Shown one piece after another: positions 1-9,298 of a stretch of 64,000 nucleotides of DNA. Both the position numbers and the translations under genes were made by a program. The stretch is from Phaeobacter gallaeciensis DSM 26640. Lineage in GTDB: Bacteria > Pseudomonadota > Alphaproteobacteria > Rhodobacterales > Rhodobacteraceae. The notes under the pieces were generated by a model that had not been told where the DNA came from, made no database searches, and saw only the letters and a program-made list of their open reading frames with translations. The DNA lies in contig NC_023137.1 of assembly GCF_000511385.1 (NCBI RefSeq), forward strand, positions 1,681,001 to 1,745,000, written 5' to 3'. Every line of letters starts with the position of its first letter. The first letter of the stretch is position 1.

Positions 1-569
1 CGTTTCACACTGGCTGGGTTGGTGAGCGGGCCAAGGATGTTGAAAATCGTGCGCGTGCCAAGTTCCTGCCGGGTGGGCATCACATGGGCGATGGCGGGGT
101 GGTGCATCGGCGCCATCATGAAACATATACCGGTTTCACAGAGCGCCTGTTCAGCCACTTTCGGGCCGACCATGACATTGATCCCCATCTGACCAAGCGC
201 ATCCGCTGCGCCGGATTTCGACGACAGATTACGGTTGCCGTGTTTGGCAACCACGGTACCGGCCCCGGCCACGACAAAGGCGGTTGCGGTGGAGATATTC
301 AGCGTGCCCTTGCCGTCGCCACCGGTGCCGACGATGTCCATCGCGCCTTCAGGCGCCCCAACGGGGTTGCATTTTGCGCGCATGACAGCCGCTGCTGCTG
401 CGTATTCGTCGACAGTTTCGCCCCGTGTGCGCAGGGCCATCAACAATCCACCCATCTGGCTGGGCGTGGCGTTGCCTTCAAACAGATGGGTAAAGGCGGC
501 CTCGGCCTCATCCCGGCTCAGGGCGCGCTCCGCAGCGGCATCAATCAGCGGCTTCATTGCGTTGCTCAT
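1..569 (-). CDS. trpD: Anthranilate phosphoribosyltransferase, N-terminal part (cut by window edge)
   Basis: Transfers the phosphoribosyl group of PRPP to anthranilate, the second step of tryptophan synthesis, in the cytosol. About 189 N-terminal residues lie in the window; the rest is beyond base 1. Visible family motifs are [14 protein letters not shown] (PRPP binding) and [15 protein letters not shown] (anthranilate/PRPP site), followed by [20 protein letters not shown] (second anthranilate site). The start codon overlaps the trpG stop as ATGA, so the two are almost certainly translationally coupled and co-transcribed. The usual downstream partner in this group, trpC, would lie outside the window. 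Identification is secure; only the C-terminal half is unseen. Confidence 0.96.
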   Translation of the reverse strand, partial: MSNAMKPLIDAAAERALSRDEAEAAFTHLFEGNATPSQMGGLLMALRTRGETVDEYAAAAAVMRAKCNPVGAPEGAMDIVGTGGDGKGTLNISTATAFVVAGAGTVVAKHGNRNLSSKSGAADALGQMGINVMVGPKVAEQALCETGICFMMAPMHHPAIAHVMPTRQELGTRTIFNILGPLTNPASVK

Positions 570-1147
570 GCGGGCACCTTCATCACGTTGAGGAAGTTCT
601 TCAGCAGCGCGTGGCCGTGTTCCGAAGCGATGGATTCCGGGTGGAACTGCACGCCGTGGATCGGAAGCGTCTTGTGCTGCAGGCCCATGATGGTGCCATC
701 TTCAAGCTCTGCTGTGACTTCAAGACTGTCGGGCAGGGTGTCGCGGTCAACAATCAGCGAGTGATAGCGCGTCGCCTCAAACGGCGAAGGCAGCCCGGCA
801 AAAAGGCCCGTGTCGGTATGATGCATGGTGCCCATCTTGCCGTGGACGATATCTTTGCAGCGCACAACATTGCCGCCAAAGGCCTGTCCGATGGTCTGAT
901 GGCCAAGGCAGACGCCAAGCAGCGGGGTTTTGGTCTCAGCTGCAGCCTCGGTCAGGGCAAGGCAGATACCGGCCTGATCCGGATCGCAGGGACCGGGTGA
1001 CAACAGAATGCCGGCCGGGTTCATCGCCATGGCCTCTTGCACATTCAGCGCGTCATTGCGGCGGACCTGCACGTCAGCGCCCAGCTCCCCCAGGTAATGC
1101 ACGAGGTTGTAGGTAAAGGAGTCGTAGTTGTCGATCAGCAGCAGCAT
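566..1147 (-). CDS. trpG: Anthranilate synthase component II (glutamine amidotransferase)
   Basis: Hydrolyses glutamine and passes ammonia to TrpE, which makes anthranilate from chorismate. The 193-residue length is normal. The start [14 protein letters not shown] is the classic family N terminus; an in-frame extension of 21 residues upstream is poor sequence and was not used. The class I amidotransferase triad is visible: Cys in LLGVCLGHQ and His/Glu in GVQFHPESI. The stop overlaps the trpD start (ATGA). The partner trpE lies 2 kb away, separated by yibQ on the opposite strand, so the two subunits are expressed from different transcripts. A promoter-like pair of hexamers lies 45-72 bases upstream. 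In other bacteria TrpG can also serve PabB; nothing here tests that. Confidence 0.97.
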   Translation of the reverse strand: MLLLIDNYDSFTYNLVHYLGELGADVQVRRNDALNVQEAMAMNPAGILLSPGPCDPDQAGICLALTEAAAETKTPLLGVCLGHQTIGQAFGGNVVRCKDIVHGKMGTMHHTDTGLFAGLPSPFEATRYHSLIVDRDTLPDSLEVTAELEDGTIMGLQHKTLPIHGVQFHPESIASEHGHALLKNFLNVMKVPA

Positions 1148-1191
1148 AGTCGCGGGCTCGTTTAAGGGCTGGCGGGCCGGGGCCGCGCCGC

Positions 1192-1219
1192 AGTATAGTG
1201 GTCGCAACATACATGTTCA
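1192..1219 (-). promoter_or_regulatory. Candidate sigma-70 promoter for trpGD
   Basis: On the minus strand TGAACA (bases 1219-1214) and TATACT (1197-1192) are 16 bases apart, giving a predicted start near 1185 and a leader of about 38 bases. That leader is too short for a Trp-codon attenuator. The -35 box overlaps a small palindrome AACATACATGTT (1206-1217), a possible operator. The -10 is good and the -35 only fair. Confidence 0.4.
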
Positions 1220-1345
1220 GGGTTGCGCGGCAGCGTCAAGAGCACATCACCAACAGCAGGCGGGCCAAGCGTGCCCGACCGCCTTGGTGTGGCCTGGCCA
1301 ACAGAATGCGACCGGTTCCAGAAGGCAACGAGAGGCAGGACAGAG

Positions 1346-3001
1346 ATGCGAGGGTTTCTTGGAGGCGTGAGTTTCGGGGCCTTGGTGGCCGCAGGCGGCG
1401 CCGTGGTATGGTCGCTTTCGGTGCCCTTGCCCAAATCGGTTGAGGTCAGCGTCGCCGAACCGGCCCGCAGTGAAGTGCAGGCCCCGGCGGCGGAGACACC
1501 GGTCGACAGCGCGGGGAGCGATCCGGATCTGGTGGAAACACCTCCAGCAGCGCTGGACCCGCAAGTGGTGGGTGATGATCTGGCAGCACTTGCAGATGCC
1601 GATACTGATCCTGCCAGCCGACCGGAAGTGGGCACAGAGCTGGGCAGCGGGGATCGCGCCGCGCCCGGTGGCGTCGGCGCGCCGGCAATCGATGTGGCGC
1701 GGGATGCGCCCGTTACCCCGGTTGAAGCACTGCCCGCACCCAATGCCCCCAGTCAGGAGCAGCGTCTTGTGGTGGTGTCTGAACCGGCGCAGCCACCGGT
1801 GCCGCAGACTGCAAACGAAGCACCATCCCGGCTGACAACCGCGCCGGATCAAGCCGCTCCCGAGCCGTTGGGGCAGGACCCGTCCACACCATCGGCCGAG
1901 GGGGACGATGGCGACAATGACGCCTCCGCAACCGCAAACCTTCCGGTGCCGGATGTGACAACCGGTGGCCCGGCCCTCAGCACGATAGAGGCCGGGGACG
2001 ATCAAGGACCAGCCTTGGGAGCTGTACCTGGCCCGACGGCGATTCCCGTGGTGCCGGGGCTGGGGCAGGCCGGGCCAACGGAGGTGGGCACGCAGCCTGC
2101 CGCAAGCGCTGAACCTAGGACGGGTGCCGAAGACCAAGGCGAGGAGGCCGGGGCGCGGCGGATTTCCGATCTGCCAACAACCACCCCCACGGCAGAACCG
2201 GGCAACACAGTAGATGCAACGGGCAGCCGCCCACGTATCGGCACCCCGGTTCGCCCGCTGACGGAGCGGGATCAGGCCAATGCACCGGCGGTCGGAAGTC
2301 AGGCCAGTGCGCAGACGGATGGGGTGCCGTTTGAACGCAACGCCGAAGCCTTCACACCGGAGGCAGACCGTGCCCTGATGTCGATTGTTCTGATCGATGA
2401 TGCCGATGCGATAGGTGCTGAGGCCTTGCAGGATTTCCCCTATCCGCTGAGTTTTGCGCTGGACCCAAGGGATCCTGAGGCGGCGGCGAAGATGGCACGC
2501 CACCGCGCCGCTGGTTTTGAGGTGATGCTGATCGCCGATCTGCCCCGCGATGCCGCGCCGCAGGATGCTGAGACGGCGTTGCAGGTCTGGCTGGAGACCC
2601 TGCCAGAGGCCGTCGCTGTGTTGGAAGGGGTCGAGACCGGGTTTCAGGGCAATCGTCCGCTGGCTGATCAGATGGCCACGGCGCTTGGTGCAATGGGCTA
2701 TGGTATGGTGACGCAGGATGCGGGTCTGAATACTGTGCAGAAACTGGCGCTGCGCGAAGGTGTGCCCGCCGGCGTGGTGTTCCGTGATTTCGACGGCGCC
2801 GGGCAAGACCCACGCGCGATACGGCGCTTTCTGGATCAGGCTGCGTTTCGCGCCGGGCAGGAGGGGGCCGTGATCATGCTGGGCCGGGTTCAGCCGGATA
2901 CGATTTCCGCCTTGCTGATCTGGGGCCTTCAGGACCGGGCAAACCGGGTGTCTTTGGCGCCGGTATCGGCCTCTCTGCGGGCAAAACTGCAGGCGGAATA
3001 A
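1346..3001 (+). CDS. yibQ: Divergent polysaccharide deacetylase (YibQ family) with long linker
   Basis: Predicted periplasmic or envelope protein of 551 residues. An N-terminal hydrophobic segment (about residues 5-27) acts as signal anchor. It is followed by roughly 290 residues rich in Pro, Ala, Glu and Asp without predicted structure, then a C-terminal domain (about 345-551) resembling the divergent polysaccharide deacetylase family (DUF610). In that family the catalytic metal site is often incomplete, so enzymatic activity is not assured. The ATG at 1346 was chosen because MRGFLGGVSFGAL gives a proper membrane start and AGAGGCAGGA lies just upstream; the reading frame is open for 41 more codons but those look non-coding. 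Location between trpE and trpG, opposite to both, matches the arrangement described for Rhodobacter. No functional link to tryptophan synthesis is evident. Confidence 0.85.
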   Translation: MRGFLGGVSFGALVAAGGAVVWSLSVPLPKSVEVSVAEPARSEVQAPAAETPVDSAGSDPDLVETPPAALDPQVVGDDLAALADADTDPASRPEVGTELGSGDRAAPGGVGAPAIDVARDAPVTPVEALPAPNAPSQEQRLVVVSEPAQPPVPQTANEAPSRLTTAPDQAAPEPLGQDPSTPSAEGDDGDNDASATANLPVPDVTTGGPALSTIEAGDDQGPALGAVPGPTAIPVVPGLGQAGPTEVGTQPAASAEPRTGAEDQGEEAGARRISDLPTTTPTAEPGNTVDATGSRPRIGTPVRPLTERDQANAPAVGSQASAQTDGVPFERNAEAFTPEADRALMSIVLIDDADAIGAEALQDFPYPLSFALDPRDPEAAAKMARHRAAGFEVMLIADLPRDAAPQDAETALQVWLETLPEAVAVLEGVETGFQGNRPLADQMATALGAMGYGMVTQDAGLNTVQKLALREGVPAGVVFRDFDGAGQDPRAIRRFLDQAAFRAGQEGAVIMLGRVQPDTISALLIWGLQDRANRVSLAPVSASLRAKLQAE

Positions 3002-3027
3002 ACGACGCGGCAGGTGGTTTTCGTGAC

Positions 3028-3059
3028 AAAGGCGCCGCTCCGGTTGGAGCGACGCCTTT
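3028..3059. terminator. Hairpin between convergent yibQ and trpE
   Basis: Arms AAAGGCGCCGCTCC (3028-3041) and GGAGCGACGCCTTT (3046-3059) pair over 14 positions with one mismatch around a GGTT loop. It lies 26 bases past the yibQ stop and 75 before the trpE stop. There is no long T tract on either strand, so it may end transcription weakly in both directions. Confidence 0.6.
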
Positions 3060-3134
3060 GGTGCCTTCGGCGAGAGTATTTTGAGAAAGGTGACGGGCAG
3101 GCGCTCATAACAGGGTGCCCGCCCAGCCTTTGAC

Positions 3135-4646
3135 CTAGCTGTTGCCGCTGCCGGTGAAGCGGGCCGCATCCGCAGCTGCGCGGCGGATGGCGTTGGATTT
3201 ATGGACTGTCTCCATATATTCCGCCTCCGGGTCGCTGTCGTAGACAACGCCGCCGCCTGCCTGAATGTAGAGGTTCTGGTCCTTGACGATGGCCGTGCGC
3301 AGCGCGATGCACATATCCATGTCGCCGCCTGCCGAGAAATAGCCAACACCGCCACCATAGACACCGCGTTTTTCCGGTTCCAGCTCATCGATGATTTCCA
3401 TCGCCCGCACCTTGGGCGCGCCGGAGACGGTGCCTGCGGGCATTCCGGCAAAGAAGGCGTCGAGCGCGTCCTTATCCTCGGCCAGCTCACCGACAACATT
3501 GGAGACAATGTGCATGACGTGGCTGTAGCGCTCGATGATGAACTTCTCGGTTGGGCGCACGGTGCCGATTTTGGCAACCCGTCCAGTGTCGTTGCGGCCC
3601 AGATCCAGCAGCATCAGGTGCTCTGCCAGTTCCTTCTTGTCGGCGAGCAGATCCAGTTCCAGCGCTTTGTCTTCTTCGGGCGTGGCACCGCGTGGACGGG
3701 TGCCGGCGATCGGGCGAATGGTGACCTCCTGTCCGAAGACGCGGACGAGGATTTCCGGAGACGCGCCCACCACCTGAAAGCCGCCGAAGTTGAAGTAGAA
3801 CATGAACGGCGAGGGGTTGGTGCGCCGCAGGGAGCGATAGAGCGCGAAGGGCGGCTGGCGGAATTCCTGCGTCCAGCGCTGTGCCGGCACCACCTGAAAG
3901 ATGTCGCCTGCGCGGATGTAGTCTTTGGCCGTCTCCACCGCGGCCATATAGCCGTCTTTGGTGAAATTGCTCACGGGCGGCGCAACCTCATCGGCATCGC
4001 CGAGATCGCGGCTTTCGGCGGGCATGGCGCGTTCCAGATCGCGGACCGCGTCCATCACCCGCTCGGCGGCCTGAGCGTAAGCCGCCTTGGCCGACTGGCC
4101 ATCGCTGGCCCAGGCGGGGGAGACCACTGTCACCTCCCCTTTGACGCCGTCAAGCACCGCGATGACAGAGGGGCGTAGCATCAACGCGTCAGGTAGGCCA
4201 AGGGGATCGGGGTTCACGTCCGGCAGATGTTCGACCAGCCGGATCATGTCATAGCCAAGATAGCCAAACAGGCCGGCTGCGGCCTGCGGCAGATCATCGG
4301 GCAGGTCGATTTTGCTCTCTGCAATGAGGTCACGCAGGCAATCCAGGGGATTGCCATCCAGCGGCTCATAGGCATCGGCGTCAAAGCGGGCAGACCGGTT
4401 GAGGGTCGCGTGTTCTCCGTGGCAGCGCCAAACGAGATCCGGTTTCATGCCAATGATGGAGTAGCGCCCACGCACCTCGCCACCGGTGACGGACTCCAGC
4501 ATGAAGGCGTCCTTCTGGGCGCCTGTCAGCTTCAGCATCAGGGATACCGGCGTGTCGAGATCGGCGGCAAGCCGGGTGTAGACGACCTGGTTTTCACCGG
4601 CCTCATAGGCCTTGGCGAAGATGTCGAAATCGGGGGTCAGGGCCAT
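3135..4646 (-). CDS. trpE: Anthranilate synthase component I
   Basis: Chorismate-binding subunit of anthranilate synthase, 503 residues, the usual size. The N-terminal domain contains a LES motif (FMLESV, near residue 50) that in characterised TrpE proteins binds feedback-inhibiting tryptophan. The C-terminal catalytic core shows PIAGTRPRG, LDLGRNDTGRVA, HIVSNVVGEL and GMPAGTVSGAPKVRAME. It starts 15 bases after the ppiD stop, so it probably shares a transcript with ppiD and not with trpGD. The end faces yibQ convergently. Identification is certain; PabB is excluded by the complete N-terminal feedback domain and the nearby trpGD. Confidence 0.97.
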   Translation of the reverse strand: MALTPDFDIFAKAYEAGENQVVYTRLAADLDTPVSLMLKLTGAQKDAFMLESVTGGEVRGRYSIIGMKPDLVWRCHGEHATLNRSARFDADAYEPLDGNPLDCLRDLIAESKIDLPDDLPQAAAGLFGYLGYDMIRLVEHLPDVNPDPLGLPDALMLRPSVIAVLDGVKGEVTVVSPAWASDGQSAKAAYAQAAERVMDAVRDLERAMPAESRDLGDADEVAPPVSNFTKDGYMAAVETAKDYIRAGDIFQVVPAQRWTQEFRQPPFALYRSLRRTNPSPFMFYFNFGGFQVVGASPEILVRVFGQEVTIRPIAGTRPRGATPEEDKALELDLLADKKELAEHLMLLDLGRNDTGRVAKIGTVRPTEKFIIERYSHVMHIVSNVVGELAEDKDALDAFFAGMPAGTVSGAPKVRAMEIIDELEPEKRGVYGGGVGYFSAGGDMDMCIALRTAIVKDQNLYIQAGGGVVYDSDPEAEYMETVHKSNAIRRAAADAARFTGSGNS

Positions 4647-4661
4647 TTCGGTCTGCCTTGA

Positions 4662-6503
4662 TTACTGGAAGTTGGCCCGCACGGCGTTGAGCGCCTGCGG
4701 GTCGATGCGAGGCGCAGCGCGGGTCTGGGAATCTTGGACGAAAGCTTCGAACAGAGCCTGTGCCAATGCCTGATCAAGCTGGGTCCCCATCGCCTCGGCC
4801 AGCGCCGTCATTTCTGGCGTATCGGCGACCGGCAGGGTCTCAGTGAGGCGCACCACAACAGTGGCGGTGTCATCGCTGACCACGGCAACCTCGCCCTCTG
4901 CCAGTTCAAAAACACGGGCCATCAGCTGCTGCGGGGCGGCGTCGATATAGGCGGCGCGGGTCAGACCGGTCTCTGACGTCAACTCAATACCCTCGGGGAG
5001 GTCAGCACCGTTGCGCAGCATATCAGCCAGACGCTCGGCCTCGGCCTCCAGGGCATCCTGCAATCGTTTGCTCTGCCATGCCGCGCGCAGTTTCTCCTGC
5101 GCATCTGCGAAGGGTTCGGGGCGCGGGTCCAGGTCCTCATCCAGGCGGATTGCAAACAGGCTGCCATCCTCAAGGAAGGCCACTTCTGGGAAGTCTTCGG
5201 CAGTAACGGTGGATGCGGCCTGACGAAAACCGTCATAGGCGGCGATGCCATCAGTGCTGCCGCTGTGCCAGTCGACCTTGCCAAGTTCCATGCCGGGTTC
5301 GTCAATCAGCTCTTCCAGTGTCGCGCCACCGGCCAGCATATCGTTGATCTCCTCAGCGCGGGTTTCGATAAGGCGGCGTGCACGGTCTGTGGCCAGTTCA
5401 GCGCGCAACTCGTCCTTGACGTCATCAAGCAGGGTCACGCGGGCCTCAAGACGGCCATTGACGCGGAACAGGGCCGGGCCGAGGTCGCTGTCGAGCGGCC
5501 CGACGACATCGCCGACCTGTGCGGCAAAAACGTCCTGACCTGCAGCGCCCAGGTCGCCCATGGTCAGATCGCCCAAATCCACGTCCTGCAGGTTGAGGCC
5601 ACGATCCGCGACCAGCGCCTCGAAGGTGGTGCCGTTGATATCAAGCTGTGCCTTGGCGCTGTCGGCGGCGTCCCGATCAGCAAAGACCAGACGTTCCACC
5701 AGACGGCGTTCGGGCACTTGATATTCGGCGCTGCGGTCGTTGAAGAGCTTCTCAAGCGCTGCGTCGTCGATCTCGATCTCATCCACCAGCGCGTCGGGGC
5801 GCAGGGCGGCATAGGTGATCACCTTGGTGCGGGGTAGGGTGAACTGATCGATATTGGCGTCATAGAAGGCGCGCAGCTGGTCTTCGCTCGGCTCGACCGC
5901 GGTGAGGGCGACGCTGTTTTCGCTGACTGTCAGCCAATCAAAGCTGCGGCGCGCGCCGACATAGCTGGTCAGTGTGCCGCGCAGGGTGTCAGGCATCTCA
6001 GTACCGGCCATGATGGCACCCTGCACAAGGGTGCGGGCAGATTCGCGGCGCAGGTCGGCCTCAAACGCGGCCTCGGTCAGGCCGATATTGTCGAGTGCAT
6101 ACTGGTAGGTGTCGCGGTTGAAGGCGCCGGTGCCGTCCTGAAAGGCCGGGATCTGACTGATTTCGTCAAACAGGTTCTGATCACCGATCGACAGGCCAAG
6201 ATCGCTGCTTTCCTGATCCAGGGCGGCAATGGCAATCAGACGCCCCAGCACGGCACGATCCAGACCAAGCGCGGTCATCTGCGCGATAGGGATGCGCTGG
6301 CCGGTCTGCGCCTCAAGCGCGCGCTGTTCGCGCTGCAGTTCGCGAGCGTAATCATCGACTGACACCTCCTGATCGCCAACCACGGCGACGGAGGAAACAG
6401 AGCCTGTGAAATTCACGGCGCCAAATCCGGCCAGACCGATAATCAGCATCCCCATCAGGATCCAGACAAAAGTATTTGATAGTTTTTTCATGCCTGCAGC
6501 CAT
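4662..6503 (-). CDS. PpiD-like periplasmic peptidyl-prolyl isomerase / chaperone
   Basis: 613-residue membrane-anchored foldase. After a short cytoplasmic tail (MAAGMKKLSNTF) there is one transmembrane helix (about residues 12-31). A SurA/PpiD-type N-terminal chaperone domain rich in helices follows, then a parvulin-like (PpiC) region near residues 220-370 and a long C-terminal helical part. Family proteins help outer-membrane and secreted proteins fold as they leave the Sec translocon. The start at 6503 has GAGGA five bases upstream; MKKLS at 6491 is an alternative, and a longer open frame to 6584 looks non-coding. trpE follows 15 bases downstream, an adjacency with no obvious functional logic. 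The parvulin domain is weakly conserved, as in E. coli PpiD. Confidence 0.88.
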   Translation of the reverse strand: MAAGMKKLSNTFVWILMGMLIIGLAGFGAVNFTGSVSSVAVVGDQEVSVDDYARELQREQRALEAQTGQRIPIAQMTALGLDRAVLGRLIAIAALDQESSDLGLSIGDQNLFDEISQIPAFQDGTGAFNRDTYQYALDNIGLTEAAFEADLRRESARTLVQGAIMAGTEMPDTLRGTLTSYVGARRSFDWLTVSENSVALTAVEPSEDQLRAFYDANIDQFTLPRTKVITYAALRPDALVDEIEIDDAALEKLFNDRSAEYQVPERRLVERLVFADRDAADSAKAQLDINGTTFEALVADRGLNLQDVDLGDLTMGDLGAAGQDVFAAQVGDVVGPLDSDLGPALFRVNGRLEARVTLLDDVKDELRAELATDRARRLIETRAEEINDMLAGGATLEELIDEPGMELGKVDWHSGSTDGIAAYDGFRQAASTVTAEDFPEVAFLEDGSLFAIRLDEDLDPRPEPFADAQEKLRAAWQSKRLQDALEAEAERLADMLRNGADLPEGIELTSETGLTRAAYIDAAPQQLMARVFELAEGEVAVVSDDTATVVVRLTETLPVADTPEMTALAEAMGTQLDQALAQALFEAFVQDSQTRAAPRIDPQALNAVRANFQ

Positions 6504-6649
6504 GATGTCCTCGTATTGCCGGTCGCCGAACTGCGCCGGGCAGTCGGGAATGCTAAAATGTCGAGGCTCTGAATACGCTGCCACCTTGCAAGGAGCAAGG
6601 GACGACTGATCAGCGTCCGTGTTCAGTGCCGGTGAGTGGGGGGGATGGG

Positions 6650-7840
6650 TCAGGCTGTCCAGTTTGCCAGTCGGTCAAAAAGCGTACGGATGCCATGGGT
6701 GTCGACATTGGCAAATGCAATGCGGAACTGCCGTGTGCCGTTGGGGTCATTCTGCGGTGAGAACATGCTGCCGGGCAGCATCAGGACACCGGCCTCTCTC
6801 ACCAGACGTCTGGCCAATTCCTCCGAGGAAGCCGCAAAGGGATGTGCGACATAGGCGAAATATGCACCACATCCGAGAAGTTGCCAGCCCTGCGCAGCAA
6901 GTGGCGCAAACCCAGCCTCAATCGCGGCGCGGCGGCAGAGCAGTTCCTCCCGTTCACCCGCGAGCCATTCATCGAGGTTTTCCAACCCCCAGAGCGCGCC
7001 GGTCTGTCCCAGCTGGGCTGGACATATGGTGACGGTATCGAGGAATTTCTCCATTTCCAGCAGATGGTCGGGGTGGGCGGCGATCGCGCCGAGGCGATGG
7101 CCGGTCAGACGGTAGGCCTTGGAAAAGGAATAGAGGTGGATCAGCGTATCCGACCAGTTCGGATCCTGAAACAGCGTATGGGGCGGGCCGTTGCGGCTGT
7201 CAAACTCGCGGTAGGTTTCATCCACGATCAGTGCCAGACCATGGGCGCGGGCAAGATCATAAAAGCGCTTCACCAGACCGCCGGGATACTCCACGCCGCA
7301 GGGGTTATTCGGGGTCACCAGAACAATTGCGCGGGTGCGGTCAGTGATCAATTTTGCGGCGGCATCGGGGCAGGGCAGCATAGCCTCTCCCACAGGCAAT
7401 GGGCACGTCTCTACCCCTTGCATATCGAGCCACATTTTATGGTTGAAATACCACGGCGTTGGCAGGATCACCTGATCACCCTCACCACAAAGCGCGGCGA
7501 TGGTCGCGGCAAAGGCCTGATTGCAGCCTGAGGTGATGGCCACATCTGCCGCAGACAGATCAGCTGCATAGTGACGGTTCATTTTGTCAGCGAGGGCTGC
7601 ACGCAGCTCATCCCGGCCAAGCACCGCACCATAAAGATGGCTGCTGTCGTCGTTCAGGGCCGCCTCAGCAATGGCGCGGCGTAGCCCCTCGGGAGGTGGA
7701 TCTGCTGGTGCAGCCTGGCTGAGGTTGAGCAGCGGCAGGTCATCGGGCAGAGCCAGCCCCTGAAGCCAGCGTCGGGATTCGACAATCGGCGAGACAAAGG
7801 TGTCGCGGGTGCGGGCGTTTGGGAAGGAGGCCTGTGGCAT
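6650..7840 (-). CDS. Class I/II pyridoxal-phosphate aminotransferase
   Basis: 396-residue fold-type I aminotransferase. Motifs are SGCNQAF (cofactor phosphate region), TPNNPCGVEY (substrate carboxylate/PLP Asn), IVDETYREF (Asp and Tyr contacting PLP) and SFSKAYRLTGHRLG, whose Lys forms the Schiff base. The C-terminal FRIAFAN provides the carboxylate-binding Arg. These place it among aspartate/aromatic-type aminotransferases, but the substrate cannot be fixed from sequence. An AGGAA ribosome site precedes the ATG. It stands alone between ppiD and gpt, separated from gpt by a strong terminator, so it has its own promoter. Confidence 0.9.
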   Translation of the reverse strand: MPQASFPNARTRDTFVSPIVESRRWLQGLALPDDLPLLNLSQAAPADPPPEGLRRAIAEAALNDDSSHLYGAVLGRDELRAALADKMNRHYAADLSAADVAITSGCNQAFAATIAALCGEGDQVILPTPWYFNHKMWLDMQGVETCPLPVGEAMLPCPDAAAKLITDRTRAIVLVTPNNPCGVEYPGGLVKRFYDLARAHGLALIVDETYREFDSRNGPPHTLFQDPNWSDTLIHLYSFSKAYRLTGHRLGAIAAHPDHLLEMEKFLDTVTICPAQLGQTGALWGLENLDEWLAGEREELLCRRAAIEAGFAPLAAQGWQLLGCGAYFAYVAHPFAASSEELARRLVREAGVLMLPGSMFSPQNDPNGTRQFRIAFANVDTHGIRTLFDRLANWTA

Positions 7841-7970
7841 GAGTGTTCCTGTTCTGCGTCAGCGCCGGTGGGTGCAACGGTGGCGCCTGTTTGGATCACT
7901 CCGCCGCAAGTTCAGAAGTTTTGCAAGGGGCTTTGGTTGAGGGTGGTCAAATGGATAGCCCACAGTTGCG

Positions 7971-8005
7971 CGCAAAAGAAAAAGACGCCCCCGAAGGTGC
8001 GTCTT
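7971..8005 (-). terminator. Rho-independent terminator of gpt
   Basis: Read on the minus strand, AAGACGC and GCGTCTT (8005-7999 and 7988-7982) form a stem around an inner CC/GG pair, followed directly by a T-rich run ending in TTTCTTTT. It lies 30 bases past the gpt stop codon. Stem and U tract are both textbook quality. Confidence 0.9.
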
Positions 8006-8034
8006 ATTAAATGAATTGCTTGGATCCGCAGAGA

Positions 8035-8538
8035 TCAGTCGGTGCCGCGATAAGGCTCGACATATTGCAGTGCCATATCCCAGGGGAAGAAGATCCAGGT
8101 GTCCTGGCTGACCTCGGTGATGAAGGTATCGACCATCGGGCGGCCTTTGGGCTTGGCATAGACGGTGGCAAAATGTGCCTTGGGGTACATCTGGCGCACC
8201 AGTTCCAGGGTTTTGCCGCTGTCGACCAGATCGTCGATGATCAGTACGCCTTCACCGTCGCCCATAAGCTCTGCGTCAGGGGCTTTCAGCACTTCGGCCT
8301 GTCCCTGATCCTGATGGTGGTAGGATTTCACGCCGATGGTATCGACGATGCGGATGTCCAGCTCGCGGCTGACGATCATGGCAGGAGCCATGCCGCCACG
8401 GGTGATGGCCACAACGGCGCGCCAGGCGCCATTGTCCGGCCCTTGCCCGTCCAGACGCCACGCCAGCGCGCGGCTGTCGCGATGCAGCTGGTCCCAGGAA
8501 ATATGAAAGCCTTTTTCATGAGGCAGACGGTCGGTCAT
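8035..8538 (-). CDS. gpt: Xanthine(-guanine) phosphoribosyltransferase
   Basis: Purine salvage enzyme that joins xanthine or guanine to PRPP, releasing pyrophosphate. The 167-residue protein carries the type I phosphoribosyltransferase PRPP motif [13 protein letters not shown] (the two acidic residues contact the ribose) and the early [10 protein letters not shown] loop. [23 protein letters not shown] is the expected family N terminus; the ATG is preceded by AGGAGC 8 bases upstream, whereas the longer open frame reaching 8634 overlaps the lysE end. It lies 49 bases after the LysE-family gene on the same strand and ends at a strong terminator, so fabI, the exporter and gpt may form one operon. 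Confidence 0.94.
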   Translation of the reverse strand: MTDRLPHEKGFHISWDQLHRDSRALAWRLDGQGPDNGAWRAVVAITRGGMAPAMIVSRELDIRIVDTIGVKSYHHQDQGQAEVLKAPDAELMGDGEGVLIIDDLVDSGKTLELVRQMYPKAHFATVYAKPKGRPMVDTFITEVSQDTWIFFPWDMALQYVEPYRGTD

Positions 8539-8587
8539 GTTTTTGATGCTCCTGTTAGGATCTGGCGTCGGGATCGCACGTTCCCCC

Positions 8588-9202
8588 TCAGAGGGCGGCG
8601 ATCTTGACGCCGAGGGCGGCGAGCAGGCCGCCAAAGACCCGGTCGATCACATGTTTCAGATTGATATACCCGCGGCGCGTTTTCTCAAAGGAGAAGATAC
8701 GGGCCACGAGGGTGTTCCAGGTGACTTCACCGAGAAAGATGCAGGCCAGCAGTGCTGCAAGCGCAAGAGAGCTGCTGCCCTCGGGCACCGTGCCGACAAA
8801 GACTGCGCCGAAAAACGCAGCGGGTTTCGGATTGGCCAACTGGGTGAAGATGCCAAGGCGAAACGCGGCAAAGGCCGTTTGCGGCAATTGCGCGTCGCTG
8901 TCTTGTGACATGGGTTCACTGGCATGACGCCACATATTCCAAGCCATGTAGATCAGGAATATGGCGCCACCCACCTTCAGCAGAGTGAGAAGGAACGGCG
9001 CATAGTCAAGCAGAAGGTTCAGTCCGAACAAGGCCGCTGAGGCCCAGAATACCGCACCGGCGCCGATGCCAATCGCCAGCGCCAGACCACTGCGCCAGCC
9101 ATGGGCCAGGCCAACGCGTGCTGCCATAAGGACAGCAGGGCCGGGGCTGATGGCCGCCATCAGGCACAGCAGGACGGAAGCGGTAAAGGCGGCAAGTGTC
9201 AT
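8588..9202 (-). CDS. LysE/RhtB-family amino acid exporter
   Basis: 204-residue inner-membrane protein with about six hydrophobic segments. The N-terminal signature [20 protein letters not shown] is typical of the LysE/RhtB superfamily, which exports amino acids or related metabolites using the proton gradient. The middle region contains [10 protein letters not shown] and [17 protein letters not shown], also family hallmarks. The start at 9202 gives the correct first helix; upstream in-frame codons are unlikely. It sits between fabI (97 bases upstream) and gpt. Substrate unknown; position next to gpt could hint at purine export, but that is speculation. Confidence 0.9.
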   Translation of the reverse strand: MTLAAFTASVLLCLMAAISPGPAVLMAARVGLAHGWRSGLALAIGIGAGAVFWASAALFGLNLLLDYAPFLLTLLKVGGAIFLIYMAWNMWRHASEPMSQDSDAQLPQTAFAAFRLGIFTQLANPKPAAFFGAVFVGTVPEGSSSLALAALLACIFLGEVTWNTLVARIFSFEKTRRGYINLKHVIDRVFGGLLAALGVKIAAL

Positions 9203-9298
9203 AATGCGGTCTCTGTCATTGGAAGAGGCGCGCGTGGGCCGCGCGCCTGCTGTGTCTTGCTCTGTGGTGCAGATGCACAGCATCTGCTGGACCCGTGT

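Noticed and set aside
1247..3577. Very long open frame (776 codons) on the minus strand across yibQ and trpE
   Set aside because: It is antisense to yibQ and runs into trpE; its Arg/His/Gly/Cys-rich composition is that of a GC-rich shadow frame, and it has no recognisable domain.
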